A stretch of DNA of 64,000 bases, from assembly GCF_024972735.1 (NCBI RefSeq), contig NZ_CP087723.1, positions 1,798,001 to 1,862,000 of the forward strand. The letters run 5' to 3'. A program made the position numbers and the translations under genes. The first letter of the stretch is position 1. Each line of letters begins with the position of its first letter. Positions 44,489-53,523 of the stretch are shown here, in pieces. The notes under the pieces are model-generated. The model ran no database searches and was not told the DNA's origin. It saw only the letters and a program-made list of their open reading frames with translations. Source of the stretch: Halalkaliarchaeum sp. AArc-CO (GTDB lineage: Archaea > Halobacteriota > Halobacteria > Halobacteriales > Haloferacaceae).

Positions 44489-46627
44489 ATGGATCCGAAG
44501 CAGGAGCTGTCGAGCATCGACCTCGCAGCCCTCGTCACCGAACTGCACCGCTACGAGGGTGCGAAGGTCGACAAGGCGTATCTGTACGGCGACGATCTGC
44601 TCCGTCTGAAGCTTCGGGACTTCGATCGCGGGCGCGTCGAACTCCTCGCCGAGGTCGGCGACGTAAAGCGCGTACACGTCTCCGATCCCGAACGCGTTCC
44701 GGACGCGCCCGGTCGGCCGCCCAACTTCGCGAAGATGCTGCGCAACCGGATCGCCGGGGCGGATCTGACCGGGGTCGACCAGTACGAGTTCGACCGCATT
44801 CTCGTCTTCGAGTTCGAACGCGAGGATGCGGACACCACCCTCGTCGTAGAGCTGTTCGGCGAGGGCAACGTCGCCGTCCTCGACGAAAACGGCGAGGTGA
44901 TCGGCTCGCTGGAGACGCTCCGGCTCAAATCCCGAACGGTCGCGCCGGGCGCCCAGTACGAGTTCCCGTCCTCCCGGCTCAACCCCCTGACGGTGGGCTT
45001 CGATCACTTTTCCCGACGGATGGACGAGTCCGACAGCGACGTGGTCCGCACGCTCGCGACACAGCTCAACCTCGGCGGCCTCTACGCCGAGGAGGTGTGC
45101 GCCCGGGCTGGGATCGAGAAGACGACGCCCATAACGGAGGCCGACGAACAGCTGTACCGGGCGGTGTACGACGCGCTGTCACAGCTCCGAGAGCGGCTGT
45201 CGTCCGGCGAGTTCGATCCACGGGTGTACCTCGAGGCAGCCGACGACGGAGACGGACGCGTCGTCGACGTGACGCCGTTCCCGCTCACGGAGCGGGAGTC
45301 ACAGTCCCTGCAAAGCGAGACGTACGACTCCTTCAACGCCGCCCTCGACAGCTACTTCCATCGGCTGGAACTCGCGGATGGAGACGAGGCCGACGCCGGC
45401 GACGAGGGTCCAAAACTCGAGGAAGAGATCGCCCGCAAGCGACGGATTATCGACCAGCAAGAGGGTGCGATCGAGGGGTTCGAGGAGGACGCGAATCGGG
45501 AGCGGCGGCGCGCGGAACTGCTGTATGAAAACTACGACCTCGTCGACGAGGTGCTCTCGACGGTCCAGTCTGCCCGCGAGGAGGGAGTTCCGTGGGAGAC
45601 GATCGAAGAGAAGTTCTCGACGGGTGCCGACCGGGGGATTCCGGCGGCCGAGGCCGTCGTCGACGTCGACGGCAGCGAGGGAACCGTGACGCTCGAACTC
45701 GAAGGGGAGCGTGTCACCGTCGAGGCGGACGTCGGTGTCGAGCGCAACGCCGACCTGCTGTACCAGGAGGCAAAGCGGATCGAAGGGAAAAAGGAGGGCG
45801 CCCTCGAGGCGATCCAGGAGACGCGCGAGGAGCTCGAACGTCTCGAAGAGCGCAAAACGCGGCGCGAACGCGGGGAGCTGGAGGCCGACGATCGGGACGG
45901 ACCCGACGGAGAGGAGGGTGACAAAGAGGATCGCTCTCCCGACTGGCTCGCGCGGTCGTCAATCCCGATCCGGGAGTCCGAGGAGTGGTACGAGCGGTTC
46001 CGGTGGTTCCACACCAGCGACGGGTTCCTCGTGATCGGTGGGCGAAAGGCCGACCAGAACGAGGAGCTCGTCAAGAAATACATGGAGTCGAACGATCGCT
46101 TCTTCCACGCACAGGCCCATGGCGGTCCGGTGACGGTTCTCAAAGCGACCGGGCCGAGCGAACGCTCCCGGGAGGTCGAGTTCCCGGAGACGAGCCTCGA
46201 GGAGGCGGCACGGTTTGCAGTCTCCTACTCTTCGGTCTGGAAGGACGGCCGCGGTGCGGGGGACGCGTACGCGGTCTCGCCCGAACAGGTGTCGAAGACC
46301 CCCGAAAGCGGCGAGTACCTCGAAAAGGGCGGGTTCGTGATCCGGGGGGATCGGACGTACTACCGCGACGTGCCCGCCGAAATAGCGGTCGGCGTGCAGG
46401 TCGAACCGCAGTCGCGGGTGCTCGGCGGCCCGCCGAGCGCGATCGAACCCCGGACGGCAACGATCATCCGTCTCCGTCCGGGCAAATACGCGCAGAACGA
46501 CGCCGCGATGCTGTGTTACCGGGAGTTCAAGGACCGGTTCACCGATCAATCGTTCGTCCGCAAGGTCGCCAGCGCCGACCGGATCCAGGAGTTCCTTCCA
46601 CCCGGAGGAAGTCAACTCGAGATGTGA
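44489..46627 (+). CDS. rqcH: Ribosome rescue factor RqcH (NFACT family)
   Basis: A 712-residue protein of the NEMF/Rqc2/RqcH family. It binds split 60S/50S subunits with stalled peptidyl-tRNA and, in bacteria, adds alanine tails. The N-terminal NFACT-N domain carries PPNFAKMLRNRIAG and the conserved Asp-Arg in EFDRILVFEFE. A long coiled coil (about 290-480) is followed by NFACT-R with WYERFRWFHTSDGFLVIGGR and a Gly/His-rich AQAHGGPV. The ATG at 44489 (MDPKQELSSIDLAAL) is preferred over 44420. A T-rich box lies 20-28 nt upstream. Pelota is encoded 2.3 kb downstream. Confidence 0.93.
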   Translation: MDPKQELSSIDLAALVTELHRYEGAKVDKAYLYGDDLLRLKLRDFDRGRVELLAEVGDVKRVHVSDPERVPDAPGRPPNFAKMLRNRIAGADLTGVDQYEFDRILVFEFEREDADTTLVVELFGEGNVAVLDENGEVIGSLETLRLKSRTVAPGAQYEFPSSRLNPLTVGFDHFSRRMDESDSDVVRTLATQLNLGGLYAEEVCARAGIEKTTPITEADEQLYRAVYDALSQLRERLSSGEFDPRVYLEAADDGDGRVVDVTPFPLTERESQSLQSETYDSFNAALDSYFHRLELADGDEADAGDEGPKLEEEIARKRRIIDQQEGAIEGFEEDANRERRRAELLYENYDLVDEVLSTVQSAREEGVPWETIEEKFSTGADRGIPAAEAVVDVDGSEGTVTLELEGERVTVEADVGVERNADLLYQEAKRIEGKKEGALEAIQETREELERLEERKTRRERGELEADDRDGPDGEEGDKEDRSPDWLARSSIPIRESEEWYERFRWFHTSDGFLVIGGRKADQNEELVKKYMESNDRFFHAQAHGGPVTVLKATGPSERSREVEFPETSLEEAARFAVSYSSVWKDGRGAGDAYAVSPEQVSKTPESGEYLEKGGFVIRGDRTYYRDVPAEIAVGVQVEPQSRVLGGPPSAIEPRTATIIRLRPGKYAQNDAAMLCYREFKDRFTDQSFVRKVASADRIQEFLPPGGSQLEM

Positions 46628-46698
46628 GTTCCGGCCGAAAACCCCGAGGTAACTTATATAGGTTAAATAAACAGCCTAATCGTTAATCCGAGAAGCCA

Positions 46699-46706
46699 GT
46701 ATACTA
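46699..46706 (+). promoter_or_regulatory. TATA-like box for the ferredoxin gene
   Basis: gtatacta lies 20-27 nt before the ATG at 46726. A second box (cttatata, 46653-46660) lies further upstream and could give a longer leader. Confidence 0.5.
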
Positions 46707-46725
46707 GGTGACGAGGGAATTTCCG

Positions 46726-46932
46726 ATGGTAACTGTCGAAGTCGATCAAGACCTGTGTATTGGCGATGAAATCTGTGCCTCGACCGTGCCGGACGTCTTC
46801 GAGATGGACGACATGGACGGGCTCGCGCACGTCGTCGACGGCATGGAGGAGCTCGACGAGGAATCGCTCATCGAGATGGCCCGGGAGGCCGAGCAGGCCT
46901 GTCCGGTCGACGCGATCACCGTCTCCGAGTAA
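46726..46932 (+). CDS. Ferredoxin with Asp in the second cluster position
   Basis: A 68-residue ferredoxin. The first ligand loop reads DLCIGDEICAST, with an Asp where 4Fe-4S ferredoxins have the second Cys, so the spacing is C-x2-D-x2-C. The last Cys is in QACPVDAI. This pattern is known in ferredoxins holding a 3Fe-4S cluster or a 4Fe-4S cluster with one non-Cys ligand. The partner oxidoreductase is not adjacent. A T6 run (46971-46976) downstream may end transcription. Confidence 0.9.
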   Translation: MVTVEVDQDLCIGDEICASTVPDVFEMDDMDGLAHVVDGMEELDEESLIEMAREAEQACPVDAITVSE

Positions 46933-46970
46933 CGTCGCACGCTGAGGAAACGCGCTGATTCTGTGTCGGA

Positions 46971-46976
46971 TTTTTT
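46971..46976 (+). terminator. T-run terminator candidate after the ferredoxin gene
   Basis: tttttt lies 39 nt after the ferredoxin stop. Archaeal RNA polymerase ends at T-rich stretches, and such runs are rare in this GC-rich sequence. Confidence 0.4.
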
Positions 46977-47049
46977 GTCCCCGCTCCGGCCTTCCCATCC
47001 TCTCGCGCTGTCTGTGTGAATGATTCACAGGCACCTGATTGTCAGTTCC

Positions 47050-47107
47050 GACCGGTCGACGGTGATCGCCTGATTCCGCGCGGTTCCGACAGCCCCGACC
47101 GGTCGAC
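47050..47107. repeat. Direct repeats of gaccggtcgac before the DUF4013 promoter
   Basis: gaccggtcgac occurs at 47050-47060 and 47097-47107. The second copy ends next to the TATA box. The core ggtcgacc/accggt is palindromic. It could be a regulator or BRE-associated site. Confidence 0.4.
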
Positions 47108-47108
47108 C

Positions 47109-47117
47109 CTTTTATAC
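47109..47117 (+). promoter_or_regulatory. TATA-like box for the first DUF4013 gene
   Basis: cttttatac lies 23-31 nt before the ATG at 47140, supporting that start over the GTG at 47131. Confidence 0.6.
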
Positions 47118-47139
47118 TCCGCCCCCGAAAGTGTACCGT

Positions 47140-48132
47140 ATGCTCCGGGACGCGCTGGCGGTGCTTCCCCGTTCCGACGACGGGATCGGGACGGCGATCG
47201 TCGGCGGAGTGCTGCTGTTCCTGACCGTCGTCTTCGTTCCGCTGTGGCTCGGGTTGCTGGTCGTCACACCGCTTGCCGTTCTCCTGGCGCCGATCGCGCT
47301 CGCGCCGGCGCTTGTCCTGCGCGGCTACTACGTGCGGGTGATACAAAGCGGGCTCGCGGGGGACACGAGCGTTCCATCGTTCGTCGGGTGGGGCGGGCTC
47401 TATCGGGCCGGCGTCGCCAGCGTGCTGCTTTCGATCGTATTGCTCCTTCCGGCAGTTCTCCTCGTCGCGCTCGGCGCCGCGGCAGGTGCGGTCATCCAGC
47501 TCGGGCGGGTCGACCTCGGCGGGATGGCAGAACCCGTCTACGCGGTCTCGATCGGGTTCGTCGCCGTGCTCCTGATCGGCTACCTGCTCGCGTTCCTGTA
47601 CGTCCGTCCGGCCGCGCTCGCCTGCTTTGCGGCTACCGGACGGCTCGCGGCCGGACTGTCGCCTCGGCGGAACCTCCGCGTGGCTTTCTCCGGCGGATTC
47701 GCCACGGGCTGGTTGGTCGCGATGTTCGTCACGCTGGCCGGGCTGGTCCTCGTCGGACCGTTCCTGGCCGTCCTCGTTGGGTTCCCGCTTTTGTTCGTCG
47801 TCCGGGTGGTCGCGCACAACCTGTACGGGCGTGGGGCGAGCGAGACGCTGGATTGTACGGCTGCAAGCGACGCGAGCGGGGAGCCGGTCGCCGTCGACGC
47901 GGCGGAGGAAGCCGATCCGGTCGCCGCAGAGACGCACGGGGAACTTCCCTCCGAACCGACCCCAGACGTCCAGGTGGGACGACGGGTTCCGCTCACTGCA
48001 AGCGACGTGCTCTCGCGTGCTGCGTCGCGGGAGGGTGAGTCGATTTCGGACGAGTCGTCCGACACAGCCGGGTCCCGGGCGGCGGGTGACGATTCCGGAT
48101 CGTTCGAGTGGGCTGACGTCGACGAGGAGTGA
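47140..48132 (+). CDS. DUF4013 membrane protein with long acidic C-terminal tail
   Basis: A 330-residue membrane protein. The first about 240 residues contain five or six hydrophobic segments with the DUF4013 hallmark LRGYYVRVIQSGLAGDTSVP and a W-G segment after it. The last about 90 residues form a hydrophilic, acidic, probably disordered cytoplasmic tail. The neighbouring gene encodes a shorter DUF4013 protein without this tail, so the two are a tandem duplication. Function of the family is unknown. Confidence 0.88.
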   Translation: MLRDALAVLPRSDDGIGTAIVGGVLLFLTVVFVPLWLGLLVVTPLAVLLAPIALAPALVLRGYYVRVIQSGLAGDTSVPSFVGWGGLYRAGVASVLLSIVLLLPAVLLVALGAAAGAVIQLGRVDLGGMAEPVYAVSIGFVAVLLIGYLLAFLYVRPAALACFAATGRLAAGLSPRRNLRVAFSGGFATGWLVAMFVTLAGLVLVGPFLAVLVGFPLLFVVRVVAHNLYGRGASETLDCTAASDASGEPVAVDAAEEADPVAAETHGELPSEPTPDVQVGRRVPLTASDVLSRAASREGESISDESSDTAGSRAAGDDSGSFEWADVDEE

Positions 48133-48157
48133 AAAACCGATGCGGTTTTCGGGTCAT

Positions 48158-48168
48158 TATTTAAATAG
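48158..48168 (+). promoter_or_regulatory. TATA box for the second DUF4013 gene
   Basis: tatttaaatag lies 22-32 nt before the ATG at 48190. It shows that the second gene has its own promoter despite the tandem arrangement. Confidence 0.65.
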
Positions 48169-48189
48169 TCGGCTAAAGAACCAACAGGT

Positions 48190-48846
48190 ATGTTCGGAGA
48201 CGCGATTTCGTATCCACGGACGAACGACGACTGGCTCCCGACGATCGCGATCGGTGGGATCCTGTTGATTCTCCAGTTCCTGTTGATTCCGATCATCCTC
48301 GTGCAGGGTTATTACGTCCGCGTGCTCCGCGGCGTATCCAGTGGAGAATCGACGGCCCCGTCGTTCACGGACTGGGGCGACCTCTTCGTGGACGGGCTCA
48401 AACTCTTCGTCGTCGGGCTCGGCTACGGGCTGTTGATCGGGATCCCAGTGCTCGTGCTCTCGGCGATCGGTGGCGGCGCCGGCGCTGCCATCGGCGAAGG
48501 GGCTGGCGCGGTAATCGGGCTGATCGTGGGCCTGATCGCGCTCGGCTACGCGATCGTCGTCTCGTACGTCGTCCCCGCGGCGGTCACCAACTTCGCAGTC
48601 GAGGATTCGATCGGTGCTGCCTTCGAGTTCGGCACGCTCCGTGAGATCGTGACGACCGCCGAGTACGCCCGCGGGATCCTGTTCGGGGTTTTCGTCGCGA
48701 TCGTGGGCGGGCTCGTCGGAAGCCTCCTCAGCTTCCTGCTCATCGGGATCTTCGTCCTGTTTTACGTCCAGATTGCCGTCTACTACTGCTTCGCCCAGGG
48801 GTACGCCGACGGACGGGACGCCGCTGGGCTTCCCCGTCCCGCCTAA
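48190..48846 (+). CDS. DUF4013 membrane protein
   Basis: A 218-residue polytopic protein with the DUF4013 signature VQGYYVRVLRGVSSGESTAPSF near residue 38, a W-G motif, and a glycine-rich membrane segment (GGGAGAAIGEGAGAVIG). It is a paralogue of the preceding gene and has its own strong TATA box. A conserved C-terminal YYCFAQGYADGRD is also typical. Function unknown. Pelota follows 64 nt later. Confidence 0.9.
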   Translation: MFGDAISYPRTNDDWLPTIAIGGILLILQFLLIPIILVQGYYVRVLRGVSSGESTAPSFTDWGDLFVDGLKLFVVGLGYGLLIGIPVLVLSAIGGGAGAAIGEGAGAVIGLIVGLIALGYAIVVSYVVPAAVTNFAVEDSIGAAFEFGTLREIVTTAEYARGILFGVFVAIVGGLVGSLLSFLLIGIFVLFYVQIAVYYCFAQGYADGRDAAGLPRPA

Positions 48847-48910
48847 CGGAGAGTCGCCGTGAAGGGATCGAAACGGAAGGGTTGTTAGCCGGGGTATCGA
48901 ATCCAGTTTC

Positions 48911-49978
48911 ATGCGCATCGTCCAGCGCGGCCATGGGGAAGAGGGCCGCGAACGAATCACAGTCGTGCCCGAGACGGTCGACGACCTGTGGCACCTCTCG
49001 CACGTCCTCGAACCAGGGGACCTCGTCGAGGGTGACACGACCCGCCGCATCCAGCGCGACGAGGAGAACCTCCGGGACACCGGCGGCCAGCGGGAACACC
49101 TGCACGTCACCATCGAACTCGAGGACGTGGAGTTCGCCAGGTTCGCAAACAGGCTCCGGGTCGGGGGAGTCATCGTGGGCTGCTCTCGGGAGGACCAGCT
49201 CGGCCACCACCACACGCTCAACGTCGAGGAGCACGACGAGATCACCGTCGAGAAGGTCTTCAAACCCGACCAGATCGACCGGCTCGAGGAGGCGGAAGGT
49301 GCCGCAGAGAACCCCGAGGTCGCCATCGCGACCGTCGAGGAGGGGGCCGCTTCGATCCACACCGTCCAGCAGTACGGCACTGAAGAGTACGCATCGATTA
49401 CGCGACCGACGGGCAAAGGCGAGTACGCGAGGCCGCGCGCGGAGCTGTTCTCCGAACTCGGGGAGGCGCTGTCGCATCTGGATCCCGACGCGATCATCCT
49501 CGCCGGACCGGGATTCACGAAGGGTGACGCCCACAAGTACGTCGACGAGAACTATCCGGAGCTCTCCGACCGCATTTCGGTGGTCGACACCGCGAGCGTC
49601 GGCGACCGCGGCGTCCACGAGGTGCTCAAGCGGGGCGCGGTCGAGGAGGTCCAGACGGAGACCCGGATCGCCCGCGAGGCCGAACTGATCGACGAGCTCA
49701 CCGAGCGGATCGCGGAGGGGGAGAAAGCCTCCTACGGCCCCGAGGCGGTGGCCGAGGCGGCGGAGTTCGGCGCGGTCGAAACGCTGCTCGTGCTCGACGA
49801 GCGGCTCAGAACCGAACGACACGGCGAGGGCGACTGGGAAATCGACGCCGACGAGGTCATCGAGCGGGCCGAACAGCAAGGGGGCGAGGTCGTCGTGTTC
49901 TCCTCGGAGTTCGCCCCCGGCGAACAGCTGAAGAACCTCGGCGGGATCGCCGCTCTGCTCAGATACCGACTCCAATGA
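48911..49978 (+). CDS. pelA: mRNA surveillance protein Pelota
   Basis: A 355-residue homologue of eukaryotic Dom34/Pelota, related to release factor eRF1 but without its GGQ catalytic loop. With an aEF1A-like GTPase it splits ribosomes stalled on truncated or non-stop messages. The N-terminal Sm-like domain has [22 protein letters not shown]. The middle domain has [23 protein letters not shown], and the C-terminal eRF1 domain includes [20 protein letters not shown]. It overlaps the next gene by 4 nt. It lies close to rqcH, which acts after the splitting step. Confidence 0.95.
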   Translation: MRIVQRGHGEEGRERITVVPETVDDLWHLSHVLEPGDLVEGDTTRRIQRDEENLRDTGGQREHLHVTIELEDVEFARFANRLRVGGVIVGCSREDQLGHHHTLNVEEHDEITVEKVFKPDQIDRLEEAEGAAENPEVAIATVEEGAASIHTVQQYGTEEYASITRPTGKGEYARPRAELFSELGEALSHLDPDAIILAGPGFTKGDAHKYVDENYPELSDRISVVDTASVGDRGVHEVLKRGAVEEVQTETRIAREAELIDELTERIAEGEKASYGPEAVAEAAEFGAVETLLVLDERLRTERHGEGDWEIDADEVIERAEQQGGEVVVFSSEFAPGEQLKNLGGIAALLRYRLQ

Positions 49979-50490
49979 CCGACGCGGATCTGCCCGACGA
50001 TCCGTCCTCGAAAGCGACGGGGGAACGCTCCTCGTTCGTCTCGCGGTCGGCCGACCGGCTCACCTACTGGGCCGATATGCTGTTTTTCGCGGGCGTCGAG
50101 TTCTCGGTGCTGTCGACGCCAGCATTCTTGCCGGTGTTTCTCGCCCAGACGACGTTTCCCGACACGGTCCCGCTGGCGGGGTTGAGCGCGATCGCGTTTG
50201 GAGTGCTCTCGATTGCGATCTTCCGGAGCCGACAGGTCGACGTCGGGAAGTGGCCCCGGCGCGGGGAGCTCTCGTCGGTGCCGTTCCGAGTCGTCTACTT
50301 CTCGGCGGTGTTCGCGATCGCGACGCTCGGGGTCGCGTCCGTCGCCGTCTCTGCGTTCGACACCGCCGGGTCGTTCCTCTTCGCGATGGTGGCCGGTGGC
50401 GTCGTCGAGGTAGCGGGGATGGCGGCCTTCCCCAGGGCCTACCGGACGCTGTACGGGACTCCGACGACCAACCCGACCGAACGGGTTTGA
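49975..50490 (+). CDS. Membrane protein co-translated with pelota, unknown function
   Basis: A 171-residue protein with an acidic N-terminus of about 30 residues and four predicted membrane segments ([15 protein letters not shown], ...[43 protein letters not shown]). Its ATG overlaps the pelA stop (ATGA), so translation is coupled. That arrangement may only reflect compaction. No family is recognised. Confidence 0.75.
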   Translation: MTDADLPDDPSSKATGERSSFVSRSADRLTYWADMLFFAGVEFSVLSTPAFLPVFLAQTTFPDTVPLAGLSAIAFGVLSIAIFRSRQVDVGKWPRRGELSSVPFRVVYFSAVFAIATLGVASVAVSAFDTAGSFLFAMVAGGVVEVAGMAAFPRAYRTLYGTPTTNPTERV

Positions 50491-50537
50491 GGCGGGTCGA
50501 ACTGTCCTGCTGTGTGCCGGACGGACCTCCGAATCGG

Positions 50538-51536
50538 CTACTTCCCGGTGAGCGCCTCGCTTGCGGGTGCGAAATCGATCTCGGTGCCGCGTCCGGCCTC
50601 CCGGGCACGCCGGTACAGCAGATACGCCCCGGCGGTCGTTTCGATCCCGGTCCCGCCGGAGTCGAACACCGTCACCTCATCGGGGTCCGTGCGGCCGGGT
50701 TCGACCCCGGCGACGATCTCCCCGAGTTCGGCGTGGACGTGGTCTTCGTCGATCAGTTTCGCTTCCAGTGCCGCCAGAAACGAACCGGCGTCCTGGGTCG
50801 CCCGATCCCGGAGGTCGGGGACGTATTTCGCCCGCGCGATCGTCTCCGGCTCGAGTTCGGTTTTGCCGGGCGTGTACTGCCCCATCGCCGTCACGTGGGT
50901 GCCAGGTTCGACGTCGGCGTCGGCAATCACCGGTTCGGAGGCGTTCGTCGCCGTGACGACGACGTCGGCCCCATCGAGGGCCGCAGCTGCCGACTCGACT
51001 GGCTCGACAGCCGGATCGACGAGGTCGTCCGTCTCTGCGGCGAACGCTTCCCGGTTGTCCGGCGTCGGCGAGTACACCCGGACGTGCTCGAACTCCCGGA
51101 CCGTCACCGTCGCCTTTAGTTGACCACGCGCCTGCGCACCCGAGCCGATGATCGCCAGGTCGGTGGCGTCCTCGCGGGCGAGCGCGTCGACACCGACAGC
51201 GCCGGCTGCGCCGGTCTTGAAGGGGTTCATCGACGCCCCGTCGACGATCGCGAGCGGCTCCCCTGTTTCGGCGTCGAAAAGCGGCGTGACGAACCAGGCG
51301 TCGCCCGCCCCGAACCCGGCCGAGTACATGTACCCGCCCATGGCTCCCGTCTCAGGCAACACGGCAGCGTACCCGGTGAACATCCCAGGCGGATTCTCCG
51401 CTACGAGTTTCGTCCGCGGTTCGGCGGGGGCCCCGTTGCCGCGCTGTCGATACGCCTCCCGCACCGCGTCGACGTACTCTGCCGGCGTTGCGAGATCGGC
51501 CACCTCGTCGCTTCGAAGGAACAGCGCTTCGGTCAT
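50538..51536 (-). CDS. Ornithine cyclodeaminase / alanine dehydrogenase family protein
   Basis: A 332-residue NAD(P)-dependent enzyme of the mu-crystallin/ornithine cyclodeaminase family. Substrate-binding features are EPRTKLVAENPP and GGYMYSAGF. The nucleotide-binding fold is LAIIGSGAQARGQLKATV near residue 126, followed by VVVTATNASEPVI and GTHVTAMGQYTPGKTEL. Members include the archaeal alanine dehydrogenase as well as cyclodeaminases, and the sequence does not decide. The start at 51536 (MTEALFLRSDEVADL) matches the family N-terminus. Confidence 0.9.
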   Translation of the reverse strand: MTEALFLRSDEVADLATPAEYVDAVREAYRQRGNGAPAEPRTKLVAENPPGMFTGYAAVLPETGAMGGYMYSAGFGAGDAWFVTPLFDAETGEPLAIVDGASMNPFKTGAAGAVGVDALAREDATDLAIIGSGAQARGQLKATVTVREFEHVRVYSPTPDNREAFAAETDDLVDPAVEPVESAAAALDGADVVVTATNASEPVIADADVEPGTHVTAMGQYTPGKTELEPETIARAKYVPDLRDRATQDAGSFLAALEAKLIDEDHVHAELGEIVAGVEPGRTDPDEVTVFDSGGTGIETTAGAYLLYRRAREAGRGTEIDFAPASEALTGK

Positions 51537-51605
51537 ATCCGGGGTTGTGGTTCCGGGGGTCAAAACGTGTTCGGCCGATTCGACTGATCGAATCGGACCC
51601 GGAAG

Positions 51606-51857
51606 TCAGTCCGCCTGCGGCGGGCCGCCCTCGCCTCTGGTCGCGGCCGATCGTGCCGACCGCCGGACTGGGGAGTGGTTCGGACGTTCGATGGTCGGAG
51701 CCGCGACGAAGAGGGCGTGGAGCATAAAGAACAGGGAGGGCAGGGCACCGACGAACACGGCGGCCGACAACGGCAACCCGTACGCGCCGAGGATCCCGGT
51801 GATTCCGATCAGCGATACGGGGATGAGGCCGAGAACGTGGTCGTAGTACCCAGTCAT
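51606..51857 (-). CDS. Small membrane protein (83 aa), haloarchaeal
   Basis: An 83-residue protein with two membrane segments (GLIPVSLIGITGILGAYG and AAVFVGALPSLFFMLHALFV) and a basic/serine-rich C-terminal tail (about residues 58-83). The start at 51857 (MTGYYDHV) is chosen because the strong minus-strand TATA box at 51883-51893 lies 26-36 nt before it. The next in-frame start at 51869 would be only about 14 nt away. Function unknown. Confidence 0.65.
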   Translation of the reverse strand: MTGYYDHVLGLIPVSLIGITGILGAYGLPLSAAVFVGALPSLFFMLHALFVAAPTIERPNHSPVRRSARSAATRGEGGPPQAD

Positions 51858-51882
51858 AATCCACTCCATACTATGTAAAATT

Positions 51883-51893
51883 AGTATATAAAA
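51883..51893 (-). promoter_or_regulatory. TATA box for the small membrane protein at 51606
   Basis: ttttatatact on the minus strand, 26-36 nt before the ATG at 51857. Confidence 0.6.
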
Positions 51894-52067
51894 TTTCCCC
51901 GTGACTAATCAATGACCATTCAAACACCATTCCATGGTAACTGTATAACTTATTATTTTTATTCTCTGCGATCGGCGTATTCTGGGCTGCTATGAACGTT
52001 TGACGAACTACTGTGTTCACACCTAACGTGATTTATTCTACGGTAATAATAAGCCGTTTCGAGACGC

Positions 52068-52087
52068 TGTGGATCCGGGAATCCACA
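52068..52087. repeat. Short perfect hairpin
   Basis: tgtggat and atccaca (7-bp arms) flank a 6-nt loop, about 80 nt before the MFS start. It could be an operator or an RNA hairpin in a leader. Confidence 0.4.
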
Positions 52088-52164
52088 CTGGTTGCTCGGG
52101 GTACTCGCTGCAGAGCGTGCCGCCATCGAACAGTTAAACAGTTCGCCGACGAGAGTGACCAGTA

Positions 52165-53505
52165 GTGAACCGCAACGACAGAGCGATCACCGCACTCGTG
52201 ATGATCGCCCACGCGATGGTCCACACCTACGAGATGGCGTTTCCGATCTTCGTGACCATCTGGTTGCTGGAGTTCGAGACGCTGTCGCTCGGCTTCACGT
52301 CGGTTGCAGTCAACGAGGCGACGCTGGGGGTCGTGTTGACGATCGGCTACGGGCTGTTCGGCCTCGGGGCGCTTCCGGGGGGCGTGCTGGTCGACCGTAT
52401 CGGCTCCCGCCAGCTTATCACCGCCTGTCTCGCCGGGATGGGCGGTTCGTACCTCCTCTTGGGGCTGTCTCCGAGCCTGCTCGCCGTCGCCGCGGCGATC
52501 GTCCTGTGGGGCGTCGCCGCGAGCGTCTATCACCCGGCGGGGCTTTCGCTCATCTCGAAGGGAGTCCACGAGCGGGGAACCGGCTTCGCGTACCACGGGA
52601 TCGCCGGCAACCTCGGGATCGGGCTGGGACCGCTCGTGGCCGCGATACTGCTGTTGCTGTTCGACTGGCGGAGTGTGGCGCTTGCGCTTTCGATCCCCGC
52701 GTTGCTCGCGGCGGTGTTCGCCCACCGCGCGCGGTTCGACCCGGAGGCCGCCGTAACGCGTCCGGACGAGACTACCCCCGACGCGACGGCCGGCGACGCG
52801 GCCACAGACGGGGGATCGAAGGCCGAAAGCGGCGTCCAGTCGTTCTCGGAGTTTCTGACCGAATCGAAGCGTCTGTTCGCGGGGAGCTTCGTCTTCGTGT
52901 TCCTGATCGTGATGTTCTCGGGGCTCTACTACCGGGGCGTGTTGACGTTCCTGCCGGAGCTGCTTCGGGCACTGCCCGGCTTCGAGGCCATTCCGATCGC
53001 GGACCTGCTGCCCGGCACGGTCGCGGATCTTCTCGGGGTGGATCCCGCGGACGGCGAGACGCTCGAACCGAGCGATTACTTCTACGCCGGGCTGTTGATG
53101 ATCGGAGTCGTCGGACAGTACATCGGCGGGAAACTCACCGATCGGTTCCCCGTCGAATACGGCATCGCTGGCGCGTTCGGGATACTCGCGGTGCTCGCGG
53201 TGACGTTCCCGATCGTCTCGGGGATGGGTCTGGGCCCGCTTGCCGTCTTCGGTGTGTTCCTGGGCGTGTTCCTGTTCGTCGTCCAGCCGCTGTACCAGGC
53301 GACGGTCGCCGAGTACACTCCGCCGGGGACGCGGGGGCTCTCGTACGGCTACACGTATCTGGGTGTGTTCGGCGTCGGATCGCTCGGCGCAGCCGTGGCC
53401 GGAACCGTACTCGCGTACGCCGACTCGACGGCGCTTTTCTTCGTGCTGGCGGCGTTTGCGACGTCGGCGTCGCTACTGGGGCTGTATCTGGCCCGGTCGA
53501 GATAA
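52165..53505 (+). CDS. Major facilitator superfamily transporter
   Basis: A 446-residue transporter with about 12 membrane segments and a long acidic cytoplasmic loop in the middle (about residues 195-232). The MFS loop motif GALPGGVLVDRIGSRQL between segments 2 and 3 is clear, and a repeat (GGKLTDRF) follows in the second half. The N-terminus (ITALVMIAHAMVHTYEM) resembles fosmidomycin-resistance-type MFS members, but the substrate is unknown. It starts at a GTG, with a TATA-like gttaaaca about 25-32 nt upstream. Confidence 0.88.
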   Translation: MNRNDRAITALVMIAHAMVHTYEMAFPIFVTIWLLEFETLSLGFTSVAVNEATLGVVLTIGYGLFGLGALPGGVLVDRIGSRQLITACLAGMGGSYLLLGLSPSLLAVAAAIVLWGVAASVYHPAGLSLISKGVHERGTGFAYHGIAGNLGIGLGPLVAAILLLLFDWRSVALALSIPALLAAVFAHRARFDPEAAVTRPDETTPDATAGDAATDGGSKAESGVQSFSEFLTESKRLFAGSFVFVFLIVMFSGLYYRGVLTFLPELLRALPGFEAIPIADLLPGTVADLLGVDPADGETLEPSDYFYAGLLMIGVVGQYIGGKLTDRFPVEYGIAGAFGILAVLAVTFPIVSGMGLGPLAVFGVFLGVFLFVVQPLYQATVAEYTPPGTRGLSYGYTYLGVFGVGSLGAAVAGTVLAYADSTALFFVLAAFATSASLLGLYLARSR

Positions 53506-53523
53506 CTGGTCCTACCGGTCGGA

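Larger units (their letters stand above)
51858..52164. other. 307-bp AT-rich intergenic region
   Basis: This is one of the most AT-rich stretches of the window (51870-52060). It holds the TATA box of the small membrane protein on the left, a perfect 7-bp hairpin (52068-52087) and, on the right, a possible MFS box (gttaaaca, 52133-52140). Short frames are present but none looks like a gene. Confidence 0.6.

Noticed and set aside
46663-47937. A 424-codon minus-strand frame across the ferredoxin and first DUF4013 gene
   Set aside because: It overlaps two well-supported genes and their TATA boxes and has a hydrophilic, repetitive translation.
51912-51995. A 27-codon frame in the AT-rich region
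   Set aside because: Too short, no promoter at the right spacing and an unremarkable translation.
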